A DNA stretch of 64,000 nt from GCA-2724215 sp015660315 (GTDB lineage Bacteria; Latescibacterota; UBA2968; UBA8231), in the NCBI GenBank assembly GCA_029941315.1, contig JAPYQE010000002.1, positions 1 to 64,000 on the forward strand. Direction: 5' to 3'. A model generated the notes under the pieces. The model did no database searches. It saw only the letters and a list, made by a program, of their open reading frames with translations, and had not been told where the DNA came from. The position numbers and the translations under genes are program-made. The stretch's first letter is position 1. Each line of letters begins with the position of its first letter. Positions 18,336-27,433 of this stretch are shown in pieces.

Positions 18336-18600
18336 CCGCCATCGTCCTCTCTTGTCAGCATATTCCTAACGCCATGACTGGGCCTTTCTCTCAGACCTGC
18401 GAGTATAACCGCGGCTACGCCTCTCAATCGATTCCAATGGCGACAACAATAGATGTGTCGGCCCATCCGACTAGGGGTTGTGAGATGGAAGGTGAGGTGG
18501 TCGGTATCGATAGCAGAATCAGTGCACCACTTAAGGTACATTACTTACTGGTATATAACACCAGCATAACAAACATCGGCAGTACTCCTTATGCCTCATC

Positions 18601-19473
18601 TTGGCGAGCAAACAAATCAGGAAACAGCCTCATCGCCAACAAATAGCAGCACGCTTGGCATTTGTCAATGCGCCCTATTCTCCCGATGAACTTGCGCAAC
18701 TGCTCCGCGACTTCCGCACCAATGGCTATTGCATCTTGCCGGATGTCTTCACAATACCAACCGTTGCACCTTTCAGACGTCGCGTACTAGCAGCAGCAAC
18801 CGCTGCAAACCCAAGCCAGCAAAATGCCGGGTCTGTCCGCTTGCAGCTACCAAGCTCCGCGCCTGAACTTATCGAGCCTATCCGGGCCCCACGCATACGG
18901 AGCATGCTAGCCGCCGCCCTGACCCCCGAAATTAGCCCCTCCCGGCCAACGGACGTCCACCCAAAACCGCAGGCAACACCAGTAGAGCGCACCGCAGATC
19001 TGCACCACCATCCAGCCGGCAGCAATTTTCATCGGCCGTTCGTACAGGTATTTGAGACCTCTTTCGTTATTAACGACAGCCATGCCGCTGAAAACTGGCA
19101 TCGGGACCGCTACAATGAGGGAGAAGAGCGTGGTGAACTCAGTGGATTCGCTGCCAGTGGTGCCGGAGATGACATCTATCATCACCCTGCCTCGGTGCAC
19201 CTAACAATGTATTTTCAGGATATGGAGGAAGCGCTTGCACCAACGCAGATTGTGCCTGGTTCGCACCGGGATATGTCGCTGTATCCCACTACTGTAGTCG
19301 CTGCAAAAGGGCACCAGCAAGCAAGCCAATGTCCTATCAAATCCTTTGTGATACGGGCCCAAGATTGTGTTGTTTGGGATCAGCGTTGTTGGCACCGACG
19401 TGCTCCGTTTTCGCCTCGTTTTGCCGGTGACATGAGATTGTTAGCGATTGCCAGAGAAACTAGAACGCATTAA
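18601..19473 (+). CDS. Phytanoyl-CoA dioxygenase (PhyH) family protein
   Basis: An Fe(II)/2-oxoglutarate oxygenase-like protein of up to 290 residues. It has a PhyH N-terminus (LLRDFRTNGYCILPDVF), an iron pair NWHRDRYNEG (His-x-Asp), VPGSHRDMS, and a distal His in WDQRCWHRRAPF. The start is uncertain. TTG at 18601 lacks a good ribosome-binding site, while an ATG at 18591 (MPHLGEQTN) is in another frame, so an N-terminal frameshift is possible. The His/Pro-rich insertion between residues ~105 and 150 is unusual for the family. It follows yaaA after a 265-base gap with no recognisable feature. Confidence 0.72.
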   Translation: MASKQIRKQPHRQQIAARLAFVNAPYSPDELAQLLRDFRTNGYCILPDVFTIPTVAPFRRRVLAAATAANPSQQNAGSVRLQLPSSAPELIEPIRAPRIRSMLAAALTPEISPSRPTDVHPKPQATPVERTADLHHHPAGSNFHRPFVQVFETSFVINDSHAAENWHRDRYNEGEERGELSGFAASGAGDDIYHHPASVHLTMYFQDMEEALAPTQIVPGSHRDMSLYPTTVVAAKGHQQASQCPIKSFVIRAQDCVVWDQRCWHRRAPFSPRFAGDMRLLAIARETRTH

Positions 19474-19900
19474 AGCCGAGTTGGCACAGTTAACAACCCC
19501 AGACTAAACCACTGTATTGCAGCCATACAGGACAATGCTGTTATGGTGGTAGAAGCAACAAAGCTTCCGATGCATCAGGCCACAAGAAATTAGAGCGCGA
19601 GAAATGACCGGATAAACTAATTAGGCCAGGAGTAGGCGGACTTCGAGGGGCGAGGCCGTCCGACGAGGAGAGACTGCGAGCGATGTGGCATCGAGTACAT
19701 CGAGTGCCCAGTAATTAGCCGCCAAGTCCGAAGATACACCACAATAAGATCAGCCGGATCGATTTTGGTTTCCCGAATGTGTGGTCTCGATCTGTGCTAG
19801 TTACTTCGTCATCCCTGAAATGCGGCTCACAATCCATGATCCGATACCCTCGACAGTATGCGCCTTGGCCGTCGCCGCAGTTGGCAACTATAACCTTATT
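19474..19900. other. Gene-poor stretch with a short coding-like remnant
   Basis: No intact gene. Around 19632-19712 one frame reads GLRGARPSDEERLRAMWHR and then stops, a charged helix-like piece that may be a leftover. It is bracketed by two TAATTAG heptamers (near 19617 and 19712), each followed by a GGCGGACTT- or AAGTCCG-type sequence. The arrangement could be the scar of a mobile element, but no transposase or clean inverted repeat is present. Confidence 0.25.
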
Positions 19901-20683
19901 TTAGGGCTGCCAAAAACTCCAGCCGTCTCGTTTGTACCAGCGCGTATTGCATGCGCTACACGAACAAAGCGGTCGAATCGCTAGCCGTGGTTCGGGCCGT
20001 ATATTAAATGTTGCGCCGTGTACCCACAGGTGTTGGAAAAAAAGTATATCCCCCCGCTTGGGCAGCAATTCGACGGGCTCGCCCAGATCCAAGTCTGGTA
20101 CTTCTTTATTTAAATCGAATAAGTACTCGTAGTGCAGGAGGTCGGACTGCGCTTTGCCGCGCACTTTGTGCTGTGAGCCAGGCCACCCGATCGTGCCGCC
20201 ACCACGGCATTCTATATCGCTCAGATAGATGATAAAAGCAATCTGGTAGGGACCGGGAAAGGTCCTGTGCCTGTTTTCTTTGGGGATGCCGTCTATATGG
20301 GGTGATGGCTGGGTCCAGGCAGTCGATGCGGTCAATAGATTCTGCGTCTGGACGCCATTGGGGCGATGTAGGTCGATCTGATCGACTAAGATACCGGTCA
20401 TATCGATGAAGGCATCACTGAAACAGGACAATAGTACTTCGTCTTGGCGGGCGTAATGTTCGACCAGTTCCCGCTGGGCATTGTAAAGATCTGGGGGGGC
20501 GATGGCAGCGCTGTTTGCATCCATTCCCGGCAACTGCAGCAACAACTCGCTAGCGCTGCGACTCGTCGCTTCATCGATCAAACCGGAAAGCAATAGAAAG
20601 CCATCGTTAGCGTATTGAAGGCGAATATGCTCGATAGGTGCGGCGGCGGGGGTGGCCGTCAAGGCCGGTAAATTCATCGTCAT
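19901..20683 (-). CDS. Phytanoyl-CoA dioxygenase (PhyH) family protein
   Basis: 260 residues. The iron pair is in SPHIDGIPKENRHRTFPGPY (His-x-Asp), then YLSDIECRGGGTIGWPGSQH, a double-stranded beta-helix strand GDILFFQHLWVHGATFNI with the distal His, and RPEPRLAIRP as the likely 2-oxoglutarate-binding part. The C-terminus (CSACNTRWYKRDGWSFWQP) is rich in Cys and Trp and unlike the other PhyH copies here. The start codon (ATG 20683, or ATG 20677) has no strong ribosome-binding site. It lies downstream of the sulfatase gene on the same strand, 150 bases away, so it may be co-transcribed. Confidence 0.78.
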   Translation of the reverse strand: MTMNLPALTATPAAAPIEHIRLQYANDGFLLLSGLIDEATSRSASELLLQLPGMDANSAAIAPPDLYNAQRELVEHYARQDEVLLSCFSDAFIDMTGILVDQIDLHRPNGVQTQNLLTASTAWTQPSPHIDGIPKENRHRTFPGPYQIAFIIYLSDIECRGGGTIGWPGSQHKVRGKAQSDLLHYEYLFDLNKEVPDLDLGEPVELLPKRGDILFFQHLWVHGATFNIRPEPRLAIRPLCSCSACNTRWYKRDGWSFWQP

Positions 20684-20742
20684 CAGTGCGTTTACACAAC
20701 TTCTTTTGAGTGGGTCATTTGTTTCGCCGCTGAAGCCAACCT

Positions 20743-20844
20743 TCAGTGTTCGAGGTTTTTCGGCTGCAAGAATTTCTTTAGCGGTCCGATATTCGAGACT
20801 TTATCCGGGTCGACATTGCGCATCCAGAAGGCAATCAGCGCCAA
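20743..20844 (-). other. Short coding-like tail overlapping the sulfatase 3' end
   Basis: A 33-codon frame starting at a TTG reads ALIAFWMRNVDPDKVSNIG and then PLKKFLQPKNLEH before a stop. It overlaps the end of the sulfatase in another frame. It looks more like real protein than chance, so it may be a frameshifted C-terminal tail or the end of a lost gene. No family was recognised. Confidence 0.25.
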
Positions 20845-22277
20845 TTAGCGCTCCAACCAGCGGTATGCACATCGCTGGAAATGCGCCAGTCGCGCAATAC
20901 ATCGAGGAGCTCCCGTTTTTTGTCTGCGTGTGCTACGACGTCCCATAGATTAATAATCTCATCGGGATCGTTTTGTAGATCGAAAAGTTGACCCTGTGGA
21001 CAATCGACGAAGTGCACGAGCTTCCAATCCTCACTGCGCACCATGGTCATGAATTCAGTCTCCTGCAGGATGGCGTCGCGACCATGCTCGGCAAAGACAT
21101 GTGCTCGCGATTCCCAGGGTTGGCTTTGTAGGGCTGGTAGTAGGGAGCGAGCTTCCATCGTCAGATCGGGTGTGATATCGGCTAGCTCTAAGAGTGCGGG
21201 GCCGATATCCATTTGCTGACACAATCCTTTAACGCGACGGTCGCCGGCAAAACGCTGAGGCGACGACACGATCAACGGAATGCGGGTAATCGTGTCGTAC
21301 ATCGACCATTTCTGACTGTGGCCATGATCGGTGAGACAGTCGCCGTGATCAGAGGTGAACACTATGACGGAGTTCTCAAGGTACCCTTTATCCTGCAAAG
21401 CCTGTAGAATTTCACCAATCTTGGTATCGATCATCTCAACATTGGCCATGTAGTAGGCGCGTTGGCGATGACGCTGTTCATCAGATGGCTCTAACATGTG
21501 CACCACACTATCGTGGTCGACTTCAACATTGTGCTGACGCATGGCTTTGTACGGCGCAGGCTGTCCATCTAGTTCCGCTTCGGTGACCGGCAGCAGCGGC
21601 AGGTCGCGCTGTAGGTATTTCTCAGCCATCTCCGGAGTGGGATCGTAGGGCGGATGGGGGCCGGGGAAACCAATCTCTAGGAACAAAGGTCGTTCTTCAT
21701 CTTTGGGCTTGGTCCGGATCCAGTGCGTGGCCATGTCGCCGACAAAATTGTCCGGGTGGGTGTCGGCTGGCAAATCCCAGGTGAAGGCACCGAGGGACTC
21801 GTTGTAGTCAGGGCGTTGTCGGTAAAACTCGCGCTGCTGTTTGACCAGTCCGCGAGCCCGCAGAGCCTTGTCCCATTCGTCAAAATAATAGCGCTCTTCC
21901 ATGTAGCGGTCTTTGTTCTCAACGACGTAACGCTCTTCAAAACCCAAAGGGGTGTGATATGGGTAGCTGTGCATCTTGCCGATGTTGATCGTCCGATACC
22001 CCCCCTCGCGCAACTCTTCGATCCACGAATGGTTCCAAGCATCGGCATTTTTGAGGATACCGGTTGTATGCGGGTAGTAGCCGGTAAACAAGCTGGCGCG
22101 TGAGGGTGCACAGGAGGGCGCCGTTATGTAGCAATCGGTAAAAGTGACGCCCTCGCCGACGAGGCGGTCGATGTTGGGCGTGTCGATATGGTCATAGCCG
22201 AGAGCGCGAATCGTGTCAAAGCGTTGTTGGTCTGTGATGATGAAGATGATATGGGGGCGTTCGGTGGTCTTATTCAT
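20835..22277 (-). CDS. Sulfatase (formylglycine-type, CAPSR motif)
   Basis: 480 residues of the arylsulfatase/alkaline phosphatase superfamily. The metal-binding IITDQQRFDTIRALGYD opens the protein. The signature APSCAPSRASLFTGYYP carries the cysteine (C56) that is converted to formylglycine, and TSDHGD supplies further metal ligands. No signal peptide is visible, so a cytoplasmic enzyme acting on imported sulfated sugars or on choline/phenyl sulfates is possible. No formylglycine-generating enzyme is in the window. It lies just downstream of the alginate-lyase-like fusion gene on the same strand, which suggests work on a sulfated uronic-acid polysaccharide. Confidence 0.92.
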   Translation of the reverse strand: MNKTTERPHIIFIITDQQRFDTIRALGYDHIDTPNIDRLVGEGVTFTDCYITAPSCAPSRASLFTGYYPHTTGILKNADAWNHSWIEELREGGYRTINIGKMHSYPYHTPLGFEERYVVENKDRYMEERYYFDEWDKALRARGLVKQQREFYRQRPDYNESLGAFTWDLPADTHPDNFVGDMATHWIRTKPKDEERPLFLEIGFPGPHPPYDPTPEMAEKYLQRDLPLLPVTEAELDGQPAPYKAMRQHNVEVDHDSVVHMLEPSDEQRHRQRAYYMANVEMIDTKIGEILQALQDKGYLENSVIVFTSDHGDCLTDHGHSQKWSMYDTITRIPLIVSSPQRFAGDRRVKGLCQQMDIGPALLELADITPDLTMEARSLLPALQSQPWESRAHVFAEHGRDAILQETEFMTMVRSEDWKLVHFVDCPQGQLFDLQNDPDEIINLWDVVAHADKKRELLDVLRDWRISSDVHTAGWSANWR

Positions 22278-22601
22278 ATGGCATCAGTGATCTTGTGTTA
22301 AAGAATACAGTGGATACATGTAATCTAATTGAGGGTCTGATGAGCGAATGGCGATCGGTGGTGCATGGAAATTATAAAAGACCTTTTGGTAGTACTGGTC
22401 AAGCGAGTATGGACCAACGGGCTCGTTTTAGATTCTAAAGGGCAGGGGGCGAGGCGGCGTAAGCGGCGGCGGCTCGGTATGGAGCTCGACGCCTTGTAGA
22501 TAATGCCTTATCGGATGCGGGGCGGTCAGCCGACCACAGCACTAAGCAGTCGAAAGGGCACCCTCTGCGTGTAATGCAGCACCGCATAGGGTTTAACTCG
22601 C
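22278..22601. other. Intergenic region with a GC-rich core
   Basis: This 324-base gap separates the sulfatase start from the end of the fusion gene. Bases ~22435-22600 are G/C-rich with runs of GGCGG and GGGGG. On the minus strand a CGCAGAGGGTG stretch near 22570 resembles the left part of the dispersed element found at 32343, 36159 and 63826, but the rest does not align well by eye. No open frame is convincing. The first ~120 bases upstream of the sulfatase start are AT-rich and probably hold its promoter. Confidence 0.35.
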
Positions 22602-24869
22602 TCAACTGACTCGCATCATCGAACGGAGCCAGCCACCGGGAGCGCAATCCCAGCGATCGGATGGCTTGACAAGATTGCCGCCAAAACGAAGGTCGTGATA
22701 GATGGTTTCAGGCATGCCCTTTTCGGTCGCGTTTCCCTTTGTCATGCCGCCACCTACCCGTAGCTCGGTCTCCGTGTGTTGAGAAAAAAGTTCTTCTTTG
22801 AGTGCCACCGCTCGTCGGATGATCTCGTAGCGGTCATCCGATGACGCGATGAGGCCGGCAAAGCATTGACGCGTGTTCCACTCGTCTGCCGTTTGATAGT
22901 TCGGCGGGCAGGTGACGGTGATCTCGGCGCCCCTCTTTGTGACGAATGCCTGACCTGGAATCTCGGCAGATCGCCAGACGGTGACCAGTTGATCCTCGAG
23001 GTCAAGATAGTGCTTCGGATTCTGGTCGTGGAGGTTTGCGCTGAAGCCCAACGCCTCCGCAAAAAACGGTGTGTAATAGGGGAATATCTTCTGCCAATCT
23101 GCGGCGTATTTCTCGACAAAGGGGAACGTGTGCGCTGAACGTGTGACCTTGCTGAGCGGGAGCTTGTAGGCGTTGATATCGATGTCTGTGGTGGCACAGA
23201 TCGCCAGTTGGTCGCTGCCGTCACCAGTTGCCCACAAGGTCTTAAATAGGTCGGCGATCTTGTAGGCGTAGTTGCCGTTTCCCTGATCGAAACGGATCCG
23301 GGCGAAGATTTCGGGGATCGAGAACCCGGCATCGACAAACGGAATCAAGTCGATACAAGTGGGGATCGCAAAGGGGAAGACAGCAGCGATCACGGCGTCT
23401 GATTCGAATGCCTCGCGGGGGGTCGAGACGCAGGCCGCTTTGGGTGCCAACCACTGATGGTGGTAGCCCGAACGACCGTCCGGCAGGCGCTGGGACGCGA
23501 TCAGGGAGAGCTCATGACTGTCCGCCAAAGATACGTATACATCCGATGGCAAAAGGGCTGCGTCGAGCATGTCGATCTTGATCGCTTCCGCCGCGGACTC
23601 TGGGTCGGCGATATAAACGATCTGCACCGGTTTGCCTACGGCCCGACCGAGGGACGAAACGAGCAGACTGTAGTTTGCGTCGTCCAGGGGACCGCTGTCG
23701 AAAGGCATCAGGCCAACCGTATAGGCGTCGGGATGTGCAGCGGGGACAGCTTGTTTGTCCGGGAAGGTCACTCTGTCCGTCAGGAAGATCTGGCATTCGT
23801 CGACAAACGCCTGTGTGTCATTGGCAACGGTGTTCGCCGTCCGGAAGAGCCGGGACATGAACGGCATAGGCATGGAGCGCTTATCTGTGTAGTGGCGGTA
23901 GGCGAGTATATCTTCGAGGCTCATGCCGCTCCAACCGCGTACCTGGTGCCGGGTTGGCATGGCGTGGGCGGGGCTGTACATCGCTGATATCTCGAAGTCG
24001 AACTGAGCTCGTGCCGTGTGTTCCATCGCCGCCGCGAGCCGGTAGTCGAAACGGTCGTAAAGGTTCTCGCCCTGGTTTGCCGCAATCCGGGCCATGGTCG
24101 AAAAAAAGTGAATGCCGCCGGTGACGTGACCCAAGTCGCGCCCATCCTCCTGACACTCCCCGTTCGGGAGAAAGTAGTGTGCGATGCTGCCGTATCCTTT
24201 GCTGAAGAGGTAGTAATTGAGGGAGCGGTTGAACAGGAATTCATCATCGAGATAGATCGCCAGCGCGAGGAGTGCATTGTTGGTCGCGCAGTCGTGGTTG
24301 CCGTTGATCGAGATCCTAAGGTTGAGGACATGGGGCAGCAAGACGACTTCGCAGAATCCCCGGAATCTGGCCTGACCCTCCTCGCTCCATCGGTCGGTGC
24401 AGTGCTTGAGAACGTCCGCCGCATCGACGAGGTGTGGGATCATCAGCCCACACTGGAGGTTGAATCCTGCACCTCGGACCGCTTTCAACGTTGCGCTCCA
24501 GGAATCGATGATCTCCACAGCCTTGTCGGCGTATTCAACTTTTTTGGTCAACAGATACAGCCAGCATAGATGGCTGGCACAACGGAAGTCGCCAAGGCTT
24601 GCATCGACACCGATGTGGTTGGGTGTGCTCCGAAAGATTCTCTGCACCGGGTCCGGCGCCTGTGTCAGGGATTCCGCTGCCCAGGATTCGAGCCGCTCGA
24701 GGCTGCGTATCCACGGCGTTTCTCCCTCGGACAGGTGTTCGCGAACAGCCTGGGCGCTCGCACGGGTTGAAAAGATGCCGGGGTGGATGAAGTGACGATG
24801 CACTTCGGTGTATTCTTCCTTGTAGCAGAGGCCCTCGGCGAGCGGATACGCATAGATCTTGGCTGGCAT
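22602..24869 (-). CDS. Alginate-lyase-like domain fused to a PhnD-like solute-binding domain
   Basis: A 755-residue protein without an evident signal peptide. Residues ~30-330 resemble the alginate-lyase/heparinase-type alpha/alpha toroid: DIIDSWSATLK-like helices, SINGNHDCATNNALLALAIYL (~188-208) and NGECQEDGRDLGHVTGG (~236-252), a place where lyases carry catalytic Asn, His and Arg. Residues ~380-570 match the pattern of PhnD/TctC-like periplasmic binding folds: IDMLDAALLPSDVYVSLAD, LPDGRSGYHHQ, and a bilobed strand order. The last ~180 residues are unassigned. A sulfatase gene follows on the same strand. The lyase call is moderate and the binding-domain call tentative. The gene appears intact over its whole length, which argues for a real fusion. 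Confidence 0.6.
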   Translation of the reverse strand: MPAKIYAYPLAEGLCYKEEYTEVHRHFIHPGIFSTRASAQAVREHLSEGETPWIRSLERLESWAAESLTQAPDPVQRIFRSTPNHIGVDASLGDFRCASHLCWLYLLTKKVEYADKAVEIIDSWSATLKAVRGAGFNLQCGLMIPHLVDAADVLKHCTDRWSEEGQARFRGFCEVVLLPHVLNLRISINGNHDCATNNALLALAIYLDDEFLFNRSLNYYLFSKGYGSIAHYFLPNGECQEDGRDLGHVTGGIHFFSTMARIAANQGENLYDRFDYRLAAAMEHTARAQFDFEISAMYSPAHAMPTRHQVRGWSGMSLEDILAYRHYTDKRSMPMPFMSRLFRTANTVANDTQAFVDECQIFLTDRVTFPDKQAVPAAHPDAYTVGLMPFDSGPLDDANYSLLVSSLGRAVGKPVQIVYIADPESAAEAIKIDMLDAALLPSDVYVSLADSHELSLIASQRLPDGRSGYHHQWLAPKAACVSTPREAFESDAVIAAVFPFAIPTCIDLIPFVDAGFSIPEIFARIRFDQGNGNYAYKIADLFKTLWATGDGSDQLAICATTDIDINAYKLPLSKVTRSAHTFPFVEKYAADWQKIFPYYTPFFAEALGFSANLHDQNPKHYLDLEDQLVTVWRSAEIPGQAFVTKRGAEITVTCPPNYQTADEWNTRQCFAGLIASSDDRYEIIRRAVALKEELFSQHTETELRVGGGMTKGNATEKGMPETIYHDLRFGGNLVKPSDRWDCAPGGWLRSMMRVS

Positions 24870-25039
24870 ATTCGGGTTGTGCCTTTCTGTGATGTATTGC
24901 CTGAACTAGCCCCCGAAGATACTGCGTGTGATTGGATGGCAACAGGGGGTGGTTGACCCTGGTAACGGGAGTGACATAATGAGGCAGAGGGTACGATCAA
25001 TATTGGGAACCCCACGAGGCGAAGAGTCGGCCGTCGTCG

Positions 25040-25233
25040 AACTGGATGGATTGGTTACCCTTTCGAGATCTACCTATTTTGGCCCCAAAGAGGGCGCAGG
25101 TAACCGGCATCGATGCCAGCGCCGCTCTGCTCGATCATGCGCGCACCTACTATCACCACCCGCTGCATACGTTGTTCGCCGTTAAGAAATATCTCGGCCT
25201 CAATGGTGCAAATCAGATAAGTAGGGGATGCGC
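25040..25233 (+). pseudogene. Methyltransferase-like fragment
   Basis: Within the 379-base gap between two minus-strand genes, a plus frame contains QVTGIDASAALLDHARTYY, which resembles motif I/II of SAM-dependent methyltransferases, then AVKKYLGLNGANQI. The glycine-rich loop before it and the rest of the fold are missing, and no ribosome-binding site is seen. It is best read as a remnant. The remaining DNA from 24870 to 25039 shows nothing recognisable beyond the probable promoter of the fusion gene. Confidence 0.4.
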
Positions 25234-25248
25234 ATCAGACAAGCCGTG

Positions 25249-26865
25249 TCAGCGCAGCAGGACCATCCGTCGTGTTGCGGTCTGCGCAGAACCATCGCCA
25301 GCGGTATAGCGAAATAGGACCGCGTAGACCCCGGAAGCCACCTCGGCACCGACGCGATCACGGCCATCCCAGCGCCAAGCGAAACGACCTGCCGTCGTCA
25401 GGTGCTGGCTCCACGAACGCACCCGACGACCGAGCATATCATAGAGATCGGCCTGCACCCGGCCCGCAACCGCTACCTGATAGGTCAGCTGAATACTGGC
25501 GTTAAAGGGATTGGGATAGAGCGGATCAACCTGAAACGCGACGGAGCCAATGTCCTGAAGATCGACCAGGGTCGGCACTCGGTGGCCGTTGAGGCGCTCA
25601 ATCAGTTGCCAGGGCGCGGACTCGTTGCCCTCATAGCCGAGGGCCCACATGCCGAATCCGCGCCAATTGTTGTCGAGCGCCATGGTGTATTTTAGCTCCA
25701 AGCTCGCCATATCGTCGAACCACACCTGTAGCCATTGCTCTCCATCCTGGAAGCGATACCACGCCGTCTGCGACTGCTCATCCCAGCGCCGACCCCAGAG
25801 ACTGGCCTGGGACACCGCATCGCTGAGACGAGGGTAATTCACAAAGGCTTCAACACTGGCGCCGGGCGCTCCGTTTAGTGTTTTCCATTGACAACCGTAG
25901 TAGGGTACGCCGAGGATCAGTTTTTCTGGGTGATGCCTCGTAACCTGGCCGTAATCGCGGTCATCGCTTAGCATCGTCGCGATAGTGCGACCAGGGCCGG
26001 TCAGTGGCGCAGTGGGGCCTGTATTACCGCTCCAACTGCCGGAGAATGCATAGCCCATCACGAAGAGATAGTCGCAGCTATCAGCGATCTCGGCAAAGTC
26101 CCAGCGGTTGTTCCAATCGATGGCGGGACTGGCGAAACTCACTTCGCTGCCCGGAATCTCTGCGTGGATATAGTCGGTCAGCGTCCGCAGAAAATCGCCG
26201 ATCTCGTCAGGCCAGCCATTCTGGCCAGACCCCTCGAAATCAATAATAACTCCATCGGCCCGACCGATCCTGATCTTATCGCGAATTTGACGCATAAAGC
26301 GAGATCGATACACTTCGTTTTCGAGCAAGATACCGACATCCTCATCACCGAATAGCGTCGCCGTCAAGATCACCCGTACGCCATGTTGGTGCGCCCGGTC
26401 GACCAGCGCGGTCCAAGGCCATCCATGATCATCCCCCAGCGATCCATCGCGATTCACCTCAACGGAGAAGGGCGCGATATGGGTCAACAGATCGAAATCT
26501 ATCGAGTCGTAGTAGTCGGCATCAATCCAGTAGGGCAGAAAGCCAAAAGCGGCGCGCGCGACCCGGCCCGCACGCGCCGCACGAGCCACCTGCAGCGAGA
26601 GCGGCTGTGGCAGGTCCACCGAACCAATCAGCGCCGGTTGGGTGGGCTGGTCACGATGAAGTAACCAGGCTTCGTGATGCATGCTAGTCGGCGCAGCATC
26701 GGCCCCAACATAGCCCAAAGCGGCTATATGCACCGCAAGTGATATCAGAGCGGTAAGACCAGTAATCCCAGCAGCGCGCCGCGACCATTGCTTGATCTGA
26801 ATACGGAATGGCGGGATGCTCACCATCAGATGAGTCCAACGCATATTGAGATCATCTACCATCAT
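25249..26865 (-). CDS. GH18-family glycosidase with C-terminal FlgD-like sorting domain
   Basis: 538 residues. A hydrophobic segment (~31-54) acts as a signal anchor or signal peptide. The TIM barrel (~105-440) has the GH18 catalytic motif ADGVIIDFEGSG (D204...D209, general acid E211), plus YLFVMGYAFSG and GFGMWALGYEG. GH18 members cleave chitin-like or other beta-1,4-GlcNAc glycans; some are spore-cortex or peptidoglycan enzymes. The C-terminal ~85 residues begin LYPNPFNASIQLTY and continue LYDMLGRRVRSW...WDGRD...ASGVY, the FlgD-Ig/type IX sorting-like domain of FCB bacteria, so it is probably secreted or surface-bound. The start may be ATG 26865, or an internal ATG up to 13 codons later. 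Confidence 0.85.
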   Translation of the reverse strand: MMVDDLNMRWTHLMVSIPPFRIQIKQWSRRAAGITGLTALISLAVHIAALGYVGADAAPTSMHHEAWLLHRDQPTQPALIGSVDLPQPLSLQVARAARAGRVARAAFGFLPYWIDADYYDSIDFDLLTHIAPFSVEVNRDGSLGDDHGWPWTALVDRAHQHGVRVILTATLFGDEDVGILLENEVYRSRFMRQIRDKIRIGRADGVIIDFEGSGQNGWPDEIGDFLRTLTDYIHAEIPGSEVSFASPAIDWNNRWDFAEIADSCDYLFVMGYAFSGSWSGNTGPTAPLTGPGRTIATMLSDDRDYGQVTRHHPEKLILGVPYYGCQWKTLNGAPGASVEAFVNYPRLSDAVSQASLWGRRWDEQSQTAWYRFQDGEQWLQVWFDDMASLELKYTMALDNNWRGFGMWALGYEGNESAPWQLIERLNGHRVPTLVDLQDIGSVAFQVDPLYPNPFNASIQLTYQVAVAGRVQADLYDMLGRRVRSWSQHLTTAGRFAWRWDGRDRVGAEVASGVYAVLFRYTAGDGSAQTATRRMVLLR

Positions 26866-26940
26866 CGCGGCAACATAAGTTGATACAGTCGTTGCGTAAA
26901 GCCAGGGAGATAAGAATCGCCAAGCACAATGCCTCCAAGT

Positions 26941-27433
26941 CTAGAGCGGTCCATCTAAAAACATCAATCGCGGCCACAATAACGACATAGCGATTTTTTC
27001 GTCTATCGGCAATCTATGTATCCATATTCGGCAAAAAATCAGTATTAAACCGCCTAGTTGTTCGAAAAAAATGCCTAGTTGACCCACAACAGAATCGAAC
27101 AGCTCTGATCTTTCGGCCCGCTCTTGCGCCGAACCCTTGGCGAAGTAGAAATCGCTCATCGAACCCAGGCCCCCACATTTCGTTGTAGTGATCACCCGCT
27201 TGAGCATACTCTTGCTGCGCCCGTTCTGGCGACTCTATACTAGCGACAAGAGATACAATAGCCGCTTCCAACGCTGAATCGAAGTCGTCCCATCCATCTA
27301 CTAGCAACAGTGCGCAGAGTTTCCGCAGATACTCGACCTGCTTTCGACGTTCCGATTCAGGAAAAAAACCACCTGAGAATAGTCTTTTTTTGAGACCAAT
27401 AGCGGTCAATAGGATGTGAAACAAATGCGCCAT
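26941..27433 (-). pseudogene. Frameshifted hypothetical gene
   Basis: Two overlapping frames join into one protein-like sequence. The first starts MAHLFHILLTAIGLKKRLF and runs through DGWDDFDSALEAAIVSLVAS to HYNEMWG. The second then continues GLGSMSDFYFAKGSAQERA to VGQLGIFFEQLG. The switch falls at a run of five G (minus strand, near 27171), so one base has been gained or lost there. It could be true decay or a homopolymer sequencing error. No family was recognised. The product would be ~160 residues, mostly helical. Confidence 0.5.

Noticed and set aside
19617..19720. Insertion sequence flanked by TAATTAG repeats
   Set aside because: No transposase, no clean terminal inverted repeats and only seven-base matches; kept as an unexplained stretch only.
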